Notes: generated by a model not told the origin, from the letters alone. Shown: positions 1-6,165, counted from the first letter of the stretch. The stretch is 6,316 nucleotides of DNA from a bacterium (GCA_030594935.1 JAUVEE010000037.1:1-6316); one strand, 5' to 3'. Numbers and translations are program-made.

Positions 1-185
1 AGTACTCCGCAAACTTTACCTATGGTGCTACAATCACAGTCAGCAGCACAAAATTGACAGCTCTCATCAGTGGGAAAAACAGGTTCGCAAACAGTGTTAA
101 AATTGCAACCAAATTGAGCAAGGGCGGAACTTGTTGTTCCAAATATCAAAAAAATAAATAGACCAACTAAAAATATTTTCTTCAT
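1..185 (-). CDS. Exported cysteine-rich protein, 3' end beyond the window
   Basis: The reading frame starts with ATG at 185 and stays open for 61 codons until the window edge, so the C-terminus is missing. The first 23 residues form a clear signal peptide: KK at the N-terminus, a hydrophobic core (about residues 4-16) and an ALA-Q cleavage site. The remaining 38 residues hold seven cysteines (27, 33, 43, 46, 50, 52, 59) and few charged residues, suggesting a disulphide-bonded exported domain. The spacing CxxxCxCxxxxxxC resembles the CxxCxCxxxxxC of the upstream pilin-like gene, which ends only 5 bases before this start. It is therefore probably a paralogous pilin-like protein whose membrane helices lie outside the window; that part is inference. 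No Shine-Dalgarno sequence is visible. A cysteine-rich secreted protein without membrane helices is the alternative. Confidence 0.72.
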   Translation of the reverse strand, partial: MKKIFLVGLFIFLIFGTTSSALAQFGCNFNTVCEPVFPTDESCQFCAADCDCSTIGKVCGV

Positions 186-190
186 TATAA

Positions 191-622
191 TTATCCCAAT
201 AACGCCCTTATTACTCCGATTATTCCTTTAGCCATTAAAGTAATGAATAAACCCACTAAAGTCCAAATAACTATGGTTTTGGCAGTGGCGATTCTCTTGG
301 CATCGCCCGCCGCCGTAGTAAAATAAAAACCGGCAATTACAAACATAATTGGAGCTGCGGCAATAACAATATAGAAAAGATAGTCAACAATCTTATCTAT
401 TAGTTCATCAAAACCGCAAGCCTTTAAAGGATTGCAAAAACAAATTTCTCCGGGAGCGCAAGGGCATCCCCGGCATTTTCCATCTATACAGTCTAGTCCA
501 GGATCAGGACAATCTGCTGGAACAGTGCACGGTTCGCATAGTCCGGCTGCTTGAATTGAAGCTGCGCCAGCTAAGGTTAAAAAAACAACTAAACCAATGA
601 TAAACCTTTTACTAAGTGTCAT
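191..622 (-). CDS. Cysteine-rich T4SS_pilin-like (TrbC/VirB2-type) membrane protein
   Basis: A 143-residue protein with three parts. Residues 1-26 are a signal peptide (basic MTLSKR start, hydrophobic 8-21, cleavage near IQA-AG). Residues 27-70 are a cysteine-rich head with ten cysteines (29, 32, 38, 45, 50, 53, 55, 61, 63, 69). Residues 71-143 hold two hydrophobic helices (about 82-103 and 115-139) joined by a short loop with TTAAGDAKRIATAK. The CNPLKAC junction, the AAGD loop and the two-helix layout are what I recognise from the type IV secretion pilin family common in Patescibacteria (T4SS_pilin, similar in form to TrbC/VirB2). Members are expected to sit in the inner membrane and possibly form an extracellular filament. 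The long cysteine-rich head is unusual for a pilin subunit. The gene lies 4 bases after the methyltransferase and 5 bases before another exported cysteine-rich gene. No VirB4/VirD4 or other secretion gene is in view, so the secretion role is family-based inference. Confidence 0.75.
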   Translation of the reverse strand: MTLSKRFIIGLVVFLTLAGAASIQAAGLCEPCTVPADCPDPGLDCIDGKCRGCPCAPGEICFCNPLKACGFDELIDKIVDYLFYIVIAAAPIMFVIAGFYFTTAAGDAKRIATAKTIVIWTLVGLFITLMAKGIIGVIRALLG

Positions 623-626
623 ACTA

Positions 627-1148
627 TTATTTTACAAAAATTAATCCGTAATGACAAGCTCCAGCGCCGAATTCTTTTTCCAACTTAAGGCTCATTTCTG
701 CTGCTAATTGTTTGACTTTTCCAGCGGAAACTCTTTTCTTTTTCGGTCCCAAAGAAGAATCTGCCAGCCATTCTACGACTAAAATTTTTCCACCCGGCTT
801 CAGAACTCTTTTCGCTTCCGCTAAAACCGCTTTTTCATCCTCCACTTGAAACAAAAGATTGGTTATTAAGACCAATTCCAAAGAATCAGCTGTCAGTTTG
901 GAGCCGTTTTGATCTTCCACATTAGATTGAATCATTTTGATATTAGCCAATCCCGCCGTCTCAATCTTGTTTTTTAAGGCCGATAACGGCTCTTCCTGCA
1001 CATCTAAGGCGTAAACATTGCCTTCTTCCAGTTTTTGAGCAAGCGGAATAACCCAGCCGCCGGAACCGCAGCCAAAATCAGCGGCTTGCATATCTTCGCG
1101 TAATTCAAGCTTTTTTAATATTTTGTCTGGGTCAATAAAATCATTCAT
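627..1148 (-). CDS. Class I SAM-dependent methyltransferase (Methyltransf_11/25-like)
   Basis: A 173-residue Rossmann-fold methyltransferase. The SAM-binding motif I is ADFGCGSGGW at residues 23-32. The acidic residue at the end of strand 2 is D49 in YALDV, and the NVED segment (76-79) would contact the adenine. Motif IV is ELVLITNLLFQ (91-101), and the post-motif VLKPGGKILVVEW (115-127) is typical of UbiE/ArsM-like enzymes. It ends in HYGLIFVK. The protein is short: it has only the core fold and no substrate-specific domain, so the methyl acceptor cannot be deduced. It could act on a small molecule, a lipid or a protein. The start is the ATG 4 bases after the gyrA stop, and the stop is 4 bases before the pilin-like gene. 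No ribosome binding site is seen (AGGA occurs but about 16 bases upstream, inside gyrA). Confidence 0.85.
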   Translation of the reverse strand: MNDFIDPDKILKKLELREDMQAADFGCGSGGWVIPLAQKLEEGNVYALDVQEEPLSALKNKIETAGLANIKMIQSNVEDQNGSKLTADSLELVLITNLLFQVEDEKAVLAEAKRVLKPGGKILVVEWLADSSLGPKKKRVSAGKVKQLAAEMSLKLEKEFGAGACHYGLIFVK

Positions 1149-1152
1149 ATTA

Positions 1153-4100
1153 TTAAACGCAAGTTCCTGAGGCCACGTTATCGCCTTCTCCCAGCCTCAT
1201 TATTCTCACTCCCTGGGTTGACCTGCCCAGTTTAGGAATTAATTCAATGCTTGACCTGATCACCTGTCCGTTGCGGGAAATAACAATTAAGTCTTCCTCG
1301 TCAACCAAAACCTTGGCAACCACCACGTCTCCGGTCTTAGCATTGACCACCGCCGTTCTGATTCCCGAGCCTCCTCTACCCTGCAGTTTATACTGCTTAA
1401 CATCCGTTCTTTTTCCATATCCATTCTTCATTACCACTAATAAATGTTTTTGTTCGTCAGACTCTCTTTGAATAACATCCATTGCTATCACCTCATCGTC
1501 TTTTTTCAGCCTGATTCCTCTCACTCCGGCTGCCGCCCGACCCATTTTTCGGGCATCTTTTTCCTTGAATTTAATAGATTGTCCCTTTTTAGTAACCAGC
1601 ATTATCTCATCTCCTTCATTCACCTTGCCAACTCCTTGGAGTAAGTCTCCTTTCTTAAGATTAATGGCAATCAATCCGGATCTCCTCACATTTTCAAATT
1701 CCTTTAGGTCTGTCTTTTTTATTATACCTTTTTTGGTGCCAATAACCAAATATTTTGTTTTGGCTTTGTCTTCTTTGCTGAGAGGAAAAACAGACAGTAC
1801 TTTTTCATCAGCGGAAATCTCCAGAAAATTAAGCAATCCTCTGCCTTTGGCCACCCTGCTTCCTTCCGGAATTTCGTAAACCGGAGTCTGGAAAACTTTT
1901 CCGGAATCAGTAAAAAAGAACAAAGAATCATGGGTATTGGCTGACAAGAAATATTCCACAATATCGTCTCCCACTGTCTTCATTCCCATAATTCCCTTGC
2001 CGCCCCTCTTCTGAATTTTATAAGTGTTTGGGTTTATTCTTTTAATATATCCCCCTTTAGTTAAGGTAATGATTGTTTCTTCCTGGGGAATCAAATCTTC
2101 TTCGGCAATTTCGCCTATTTTCTGCACATAAACTTTTGTTCTCCTGGCATCGCCAAAGCTTTCTTTTGCCTGAGCCAGTTCTTCTTTCATAATGTTTTTA
2201 ATCTTCTGCTGGCTTTTAAGAATCGCCAAATAACCTTTAATTTCCTTTTGTTTCTCCTTTAGCTCTTCTTCCACTTTATCCCGCTCCAATTTGGCTAAAG
2301 CATGAAGCTTGGTTTCCAAAATAGCGTCAGCCTGAATCTGGGTCAGCTTGAATTTTTTCATTAAATTCTGCTGAGCCTCTTCCCTGTTTTTTGAGCCTTT
2401 TATAATCTTAATCACGGCATCGATATTGGACAAGCATTTATGCAGTCCCTCTAAGATATGAGCTCTTTCTTCCGCCTTTTTTAGATCAAACTTTACCCGG
2501 CGGACAACCACCTCTTTTTTGTGCGCCAGATAATAAGTTAAAACTTCGGCCAAAGACAAGACTTTGGGCTGAATGCCGTCCACCAAGGCCAGCATATTCA
2601 AATGAAAAGTTTTTTGCAGGTCGGAAAATTTATAGAGCTGATTAAGGATTTTCTGCGGAAAAGCGTCTTTTTGCAAATCAAAAACGATCCTCATGCCATC
2701 TTTGTCTGATTCGTCTCTGATATCTTTTATCCCGTTGATTTTTTTCTCTTGAACCAGTTTGGCAAAATGCTGGACTAAAGTGGATTTATTGACTGAATAA
2801 GGAATTTCCGTAATCACTATCTGGGATCTTCCTTTTTTGTCATCTTCTGCCACCTCTGCCTTGCCCCGCATCAATATCGGTCCTTTACCTTGGGAATAGG
2901 CGGTAATAATCTCCTTTTGATTGAAAATAGCTCCGCCAGTGGGAAAGTCCGGCCCTTTAATATACTTAAAAAGGTCTTCCGTGTCCGCTTGAGGGTTATC
3001 AACCAGAAAGATAGCCGCATCACAAACTTCATTAAGATTGTGGGGAGGAATGCTGGTTGCCATTCCCACGGCAATTCCCAAAGCGCCGTTCAAAAGCAAT
3101 TGAGGAGCCGGAGCGGGCAAGACTTTCGGCTCTTTTCTGCTACCGTCATAATTATCAACAAAATCAACTGTGTCTTTCTTAATATCCTTTAGCATCTCTT
3201 CTCCAGCTTTGGAAAGCTTACACTCTGTATAACGCGCGGCCGCAGCCGGATCTCCGTCAATTGAATTATGAACAAAAACTCCGGCGGCTAAAGCAAAATT
3301 GTGCAAAGATTCAATAGTTAAATCATAGACATCTTCTCTTTTTCTAAGAATCTTTACAGCTTTTACTTTATGATTATACTTTGAAGCCTGTTCAATTATT
3401 TCCTGAAAATTCTCAAAATAGTTTAAAGCGTTCTCAATTCTGGGTACGCCGTTATTTGTCCTTTTTTCTTCATATGTCGTTAAATTCACTTCTGAATATT
3501 GATCTAAAAGAGAATGGACATATCTTAAAACTTTGCTTTTTATTACCTTCTTTTTATAAGAAGGATTTTGCCAATTTTCGCATAAAGAAATCCTAGCCTT
3601 GGCTGCCAATTCTTTCATTAAGTTTGGATTTTCCTGCATACGTTTTTTGCCCTGGGCCCTTGCCGCTTCAACGGCTCTTTCTCTAAATCCTGAATTCTGC
3701 CACTGTTTAATGGCCTTTTCCCGATGAAATTCCTTTGCTTTTGGATCTTCCCATAATTTTTTTGCCATTTTACTAAAATGGTCTTTAGAGTATTGATTTC
3801 GATATTCCGGGTCTTGCCATAGCTTTTTTGATCTTTCGCTTATTTTTTTATTCATTTCAGGCTCTCTGTATTTCTCTCTCATCAATTTTGATATATACTC
3901 TCTGTGTTTAGGGTTTGACCAAATTTCCAATGACAATTTCTTCATGTGTTTAGACATGGCAATACGGTAACCTTTGTCCTGCCATCTTTTCTTCATTTCT
4001 TGTGATTTCAACTTGCTTAACAACTCTTGAAAATCTTTTCTTTGCCATAATCTTTTAAGATTCTTACTGCTAGCTTCAGCCATATACTCTCTGTATTCCT

Positions 4101-5187
4101 GATCCTGCCATAATTCTTTAATTCTTTTAGAATGTCTTTTTCTAAAATTAGAATCTTGCCAAAGAATTTTATTCATTTCCTTTCTGCGCGCAGAAAGGAT
4201 CTCTCTGTTGTTTTCTATAAACTTTCTTCTGCCTTCGGCAATTTTTTTCACATATTCTGGATCATTTTTATGGCGTTCTGAAGCAATCTTTTTATGATAC
4301 TCCCAATGGTCTTTCCATTGAATTCTTAAAATATTATCCGGGTTATTATTAAGTTTATTAAAATCCAAATGATGCCTAATCTTGCCTGCGCTTTTTTTAT
4401 AAACCAGATTTTTTAAATTCCATTTATCAGACAATCGATGAACAAATTCCCATTCATTTTTTATCGGTTGGCATACCATTTTATATTCCTTAAGGTTCTT
4501 GTCTTTCTTTCCATCGGACAACTTAGTATACAGCGGCATCAAAGAGTCACCAGATTCTAACTTTTGTGCTTCTCTGTATTTTCCGCTTCTCAACATAAAA
4601 CGATGATCTAAAGTGCACCTTATTTTTTCTTTATTGTCTAGAGTTATCTCTATAATCTTTTCATTTTTCTTGGTTAGCCTTGGCTTTTTAATCTCGGCAA
4701 TCTCAATTTTTTGAGTTTCGGCATTAAAACTAAACGTCCAGTGCCTCTTTCCTTTTTCCTGCTCTTTTATCAACTCTCCAAAATTAAGAGCTCTCCCGTC
4801 GCAAAGTTTCACTTTTGTATCCTTGGTAAAACAGCCGAAATTTCCTTGGCTCTTGATTAAAGGATATCTTAAAGAAAAAGTCTGAGCCATCCTGACTAAA
4901 GAATCATAAATAGCCGCATCGCCGTGCGGGTGGAATTTTCCCATCGTGTCCCCAACGACTGTGGCTGATTTCCTGAATTTAGCCGCATGCATCAATCCCA
5001 TTTCCCCGGCAGCGTATAATATCCGCCGGTGAACCGGCTTTAAGCCGTCTCGCACATCAGGCAAAGCCCGCGACACAATTACTGACATCGCATAGTCAAT
5101 ATAGCTTTCCTCCATTTCTTTGGTTATTTCCTGTTTTTTGATATAACCAATTTCTTGATTTTGTTCTTTTTTTTCAGATTTAGGCAT
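1153..5187 (-). CDS. gyrA: DNA gyrase subunit A precursor containing an in-frame intein
   Basis: A 1344-residue precursor of the DNA-cleaving subunit of gyrase, which with GyrB introduces negative supercoils. Removing residues 119-641 (intein) leaves 821 residues, a normal GyrA length. The N-terminal breakage-reunion domain is clear: YAMSVIVSRALPDVRDGLKP (32-51), HPHGDAAIYD (86-95), and the catalytic Arg652-Tyr653 in AAAARYTE. The intercalating isoleucine corresponds to I705 in GIAVGMATSIPPHN. A helical tower and coiled-coil region spans roughly 890-1010. The C-terminal beta-pinwheel (about 1036-1340) has a GyrA-box, QKRGGKG (1059-1065; consensus QRRGGKG), which favours GyrA over ParC. At the E. 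coli Ser83 position this protein has Ala91, while Asp87 is kept as Asp95. The start fits the family N-terminus. The gene follows the small membrane protein by 7 bases and has no Shine-Dalgarno sequence. I see no frameshift or missing catalytic residue. Confidence 0.97.
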   Translation of the reverse strand: MPKSEKKEQNQEIGYIKKQEITKEMEESYIDYAMSVIVSRALPDVRDGLKPVHRRILYAAGEMGLMHAAKFRKSATVVGDTMGKFHPHGDAAIYDSLVRMAQTFSLRYPLIKSQGNFGCFTKDTKVKLCDGRALNFGELIKEQEKGKRHWTFSFNAETQKIEIAEIKKPRLTKKNEKIIEITLDNKEKIRCTLDHRFMLRSGKYREAQKLESGDSLMPLYTKLSDGKKDKNLKEYKMVCQPIKNEWEFVHRLSDKWNLKNLVYKKSAGKIRHHLDFNKLNNNPDNILRIQWKDHWEYHKKIASERHKNDPEYVKKIAEGRRKFIENNREILSARRKEMNKILWQDSNFRKRHSKRIKELWQDQEYREYMAEASSKNLKRLWQRKDFQELLSKLKSQEMKKRWQDKGYRIAMSKHMKKLSLEIWSNPKHREYISKLMREKYREPEMNKKISERSKKLWQDPEYRNQYSKDHFSKMAKKLWEDPKAKEFHREKAIKQWQNSGFRERAVEAARAQGKKRMQENPNLMKELAAKARISLCENWQNPSYKKKVIKSKVLRYVHSLLDQYSEVNLTTYEEKRTNNGVPRIENALNYFENFQEIIEQASKYNHKVKAVKILRKREDVYDLTIESLHNFALAAGVFVHNSIDGDPAAAARYTECKLSKAGEEMLKDIKKDTVDFVDNYDGSRKEPKVLPAPAPQLLLNGALGIAVGMATSIPPHNLNEVCDAAIFLVDNPQADTEDLFKYIKGPDFPTGGAIFNQKEIITAYSQGKGPILMRGKAEVAEDDKKGRSQIVITEIPYSVNKSTLVQHFAKLVQEKKINGIKDIRDESDKDGMRIVFDLQKDAFPQKILNQLYKFSDLQKTFHLNMLALVDGIQPKVLSLAEVLTYYLAHKKEVVVRRVKFDLKKAEERAHILEGLHKCLSNIDAVIKIIKGSKNREEAQQNLMKKFKLTQIQADAILETKLHALAKLERDKVEEELKEKQKEIKGYLAILKSQQKIKNIMKEELAQAKESFGDARRTKVYVQKIGEIAEEDLIPQEETIITLTKGGYIKRINPNTYKIQKRGGKGIMGMKTVGDDIVEYFLSANTHDSLFFFTDSGKVFQTPVYEIPEGSRVAKGRGLLNFLEISADEKVLSVFPLSKEDKAKTKYLVIGTKKGIIKKTDLKEFENVRRSGLIAINLKKGDLLQGVGKVNEGDEIMLVTKKGQSIKFKEKDARKMGRAAAGVRGIRLKKDDEVIAMDVIQRESDEQKHLLVVMKNGYGKRTDVKQYKLQGRGGSGIRTAVVNAKTGDVVVAKVLVDEEDLIVISRNGQVIRSSIELIPKLGRSTQGVRIMRLGEGDNVASGTCV
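3532..4272 (-). repeat. Array of about 13 degenerate W-Q-D-P-x-Y-R peptide repeats in the intein
   Basis: Precursor residues 306-552 form a basic tandem array. Each unit begins with an aromatic or equivalent residue followed by [QES]-[DN]-P/x-x-[YF]-R and a lysine/arginine-rich helix, often with SK. Unit anchors are at H306, F323, W343, W360, W381, W402, W423, Y440, W457, W479, W496, M517 and W539. Spacings are 17, 20, 17, 21, 21, 21, 17, 17, 22, 17, 21 and 22 residues. The best units are LWQDPEYR (456-463), LWQDQEYR (359-366) and LWEDPKAK (478-485). This resembles NUMOD3-like modular DNA-binding repeats attached to HNH or GIY-YIG homing nucleases. A DNA-contacting role for each unit is inference. 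The repeats have diverged at DNA level, so the array is old or under protein-level selection. Confidence 0.82.
4178..4199. repeat. Perfect 22-bp GC-rich palindrome inside the intein coding sequence
   Basis: The arm TCCTTTCTGCG is followed immediately by its exact reverse complement, with the centre at GCGCGC. The symmetry ends at both flanks. As RNA it could fold into a 9-bp stem with a CGCG loop. It encodes part of residues 330-337 (I-L-S-A-R-R-K-E), in the second and least regular unit of the peptide repeat array, and is GC-rich within AT-rich surroundings. Confidence 0.9.
4288..4377 (-). other. HNH nuclease motif inside the intein
   Basis: Precursor residues 271-300 read R-H-H-L-D-F-N-K-L-N-N-N-P-D-N-I followed by LRIQWKDHWEYHKK. 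This matches the HHxDxNxxNNxPxN...H...H layout of phage and intron HNH nucleases. The likely catalytic or metal-binding residues are H272/H273, N285 and H294 or H298. No LAGLIDADG motif is visible in the insert. As part of an intein it is expected to nick or cut the empty gyrA allele to drive homing; the actual target is inferred only from the insertion site. All key residues appear intact. Confidence 0.8.
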
Positions 5188-5194
5188 GGTTTAA

Positions 5195-5488
5195 TTATTT
5201 TAATTCTTGTTCAATGTCTTCTTCGGAAATAGAGTTCTCCTCAGAAGCAGCTTTTTCCAATTCTTCTAACAATTCTGAAGGAATATGGAATTCAGGAATA
5301 TCCTCAAAGGCTTTTTCAAAATTAACTGGCGGTATTTCCGGATGCAACAATTCAGGATTCTCTAGTTTTTGGAACAAGCCCTTTAGCCACCAGTTCATTA
5401 AGATTATCCCAAGAATAGCAATTATTACCCAAAGAATTGCTTTGCGTTTGGCTAAAGGCAAGCTCCTTATTTTTTCCCAAAAATTCAT
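5195..5488 (-). CDS. Small single-pass membrane protein with acidic tail, unknown function
   Basis: A 97-residue protein that I do not recognise. The N-terminus is basic (KIRSLPLAKRK, residues 6-16) and is followed by one hydrophobic helix at about 17-36 (AILWVIIAILGIILMNWW). The remaining 60 residues are hydrophilic, proline-containing in the middle (PEIPPVN, 50-56) and strongly Glu-rich at the end. By the positive-inside rule the N-terminus should be cytoplasmic and the acidic tail outside the membrane. There is no cleavable signal peptide and no cysteine. The start codon overlaps the stop of the MBL-fold gene (ATGA at 5485-5488), implying translational coupling, and the stop is 7 bases before gyrA. 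A partnership with the MBL-fold protein is possible but rests only on the overlap. Confidence 0.75.
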   Translation of the reverse strand: MNFWEKIRSLPLAKRKAILWVIIAILGIILMNWWLKGLFQKLENPELLHPEIPPVNFEKAFEDIPEFHIPSELLEELEKAASEENSISEEDIEQELK

Positions 5489-6120
5489 GGTTTTATTACC
5501 ATCACTGTTGTTTTTTCCGTCGGCAAATCTCCTTTTTTGATTGACAGTTTGTTCTGCGATTCAATTGACTCCAGCCCCATGACATTTAAAAACTGCTGCA
5601 AATTTTCTACTTTTTCCTTCAATCCCGGAATCCTATAATTCATCGGAATGACCAGCCGGGGTTCAATCTGTTTGATAATTTTTCCGGCCTGCTTTGAATC
5701 AAGGGCATCGCCGCCGCCGACAGAAACCATTAAAATATCAACCTCGCCGATCTTGTCCATCTGCTCAGGACTCAATTCCTCTAAAGCCAAGTCTCCCAAA
5801 TGGCAAATTCTTATTCCTCCAGCTGTTAAAGTATAAATAGTGGTTTTTTTCTTTTTTTCCACAACAGAAATTCCCTGAACAAATACTCCTTTGGCTTCAT
5901 ATTCTCCCGGACTGGTAATTAGAATAGGGCCGTTATTGAAAACAATAGCTTCGTTTTTGGGATTATCGTTATGAGTAGCCAATAAAATATCGGTTTTTGT
6001 CTTGGCCAGCTTTAACCCGGAATTCTTTTCCAAAGGGTCAATAAGAATTGAGACTTGCTCCCCTTTCTTGGGACTGGTTGTTATTTGAAAACAAAATTGT
6101 CCGTGCCAAATAATAATCAT
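5485..6120 (-). CDS. UlaG-like metallo-beta-lactamase-fold protein with degenerate metal site
   Basis: A 211-residue protein of the Lactamase_B_3/UlaG-like type. It starts with IIWHGQFCFQI, keeps ILIDP (26-30), PGEYEAKGVF (71-80), CHLGD (106-110), a GGGDALDSKQA segment (135-145; usual form GGxYTxDxxxA) and VIPMNYR (157-163; usual form IPMHY). The main zinc motif, normally HxHxDH after strand 4, here reads H50-N-D-N-P-K55: only the first histidine remains. The last histidine of the family is replaced by N161. H107 and D110 persist. The fold is therefore recognisable, but normal two-metal hydrolase activity is doubtful, and a structural, binding or altered-metal role is more likely. No substrate can be proposed. 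It is the first gene of the run and overlaps the next start by 4 bases. The ATG at 6120 matches the expected short N-terminus of the family. Confidence 0.8.
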   Translation of the reverse strand: MIIIWHGQFCFQITTSPKKGEQVSILIDPLEKNSGLKLAKTKTDILLATHNDNPKNEAIVFNNGPILITSPGEYEAKGVFVQGISVVEKKKKTTIYTLTAGGIRICHLGDLALEELSPEQMDKIGEVDILMVSVGGGDALDSKQAGKIIKQIEPRLVIPMNYRIPGLKEKVENLQQFLNVMGLESIESQNKLSIKKGDLPTEKTTVMVIKP

Positions 6121-6126
6121 ATTAGT

Positions 6127-6154
6127 ATTTTATCATAAAAAAATTAATCTTCAA
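6127..6154 (-). promoter_or_regulatory. Candidate promoter giving a leaderless transcript
   Basis: On the minus strand, TTGAAG (6149-6154) and TAAAAT (6127-6132) are separated by 16 bases. With usual spacing, the predicted transcription start falls on the A of the ATG at 6120, which would make the mRNA leaderless. The match is moderate and the region is AT-rich, so chance is possible. Confidence 0.4.
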
Positions 6155-6165
6155 CCCTGAAACCT

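Larger units (their letters stand above)
3265..4833 (-). mobile_element. Intein in GyrA (523 aa) with HNH homing-endonuclease region
   Basis: Residues 119-641 of the GyrA precursor interrupt GNFG/SIDGD, which is contiguous in ordinary GyrA. Block A is CFTKDTKVKLCDG with Cys1 = C119. Block B contains TxxH (T192, H195 in CTLDHRF), followed by the usual L-x-x-GD-x-L. The C-terminal part has NHKVKAV (605-611), block F as VYDLTIESLHNFALAAG (620-636), and block G as VFVHN with H640 and terminal N641. The following extein residue is S642. All residues needed for class 1 protein splicing are therefore present, and splicing should restore an 821-residue GyrA. Between the splicing halves (about 221-605) lie an HNH nuclease motif and a basic repeat array. 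Lines sampled inside the intein are about 27-42% GC, against 47-58% in neighbouring gyrA lines, consistent with transfer. Splicing and homing activity are inferred, not shown. Confidence 0.95.

Noticed and set aside
1565..1879. Open frames of 60-110 codons on the plus strand opposite gyrA and the MBL-fold genes (for example here, 2890-3192 and 5214-5540).
   Set aside because: They are antisense to clear conserved genes, and their translations show no recognisable domain and look like reverse-complement artefacts.
1722..1961. A 79-codon minus-strand frame inside gyrA that might suggest a frameshift.
   Set aside because: The main gyrA frame is continuous and conserved through this stretch, so the second frame is a shadow.
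3236..3243. GCGGCCGC palindrome beside the catalytic tyrosine codons.
   Set aside because: It is only 8 bp and follows from GCx alanine codons (AAAAR) in the conserved active-site segment.
3265..4833. Group I/II intron or insertion sequence instead of an intein.
   Set aside because: The reading frame continues through the whole insert, with protein-splicing blocks at both ends. There are no terminal inverted repeats, no target duplication and no transposase.
5025..5038. Inverted repeat GCCGGT-GA-ACCGGC in gyrA.
   Set aside because: It encodes the invariant K-P-V-H-R-R segment of GyrA, so protein constraint explains it. The arms are short and it lies far inside the gene.
1153..5187. Possibility that the topoisomerase subunit is ParC rather than GyrA.
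   Set aside because: The C-terminal domain carries a GyrA-box-like QKRGGKG and the extein length (821) suits GyrA. ParC usually lacks this box.
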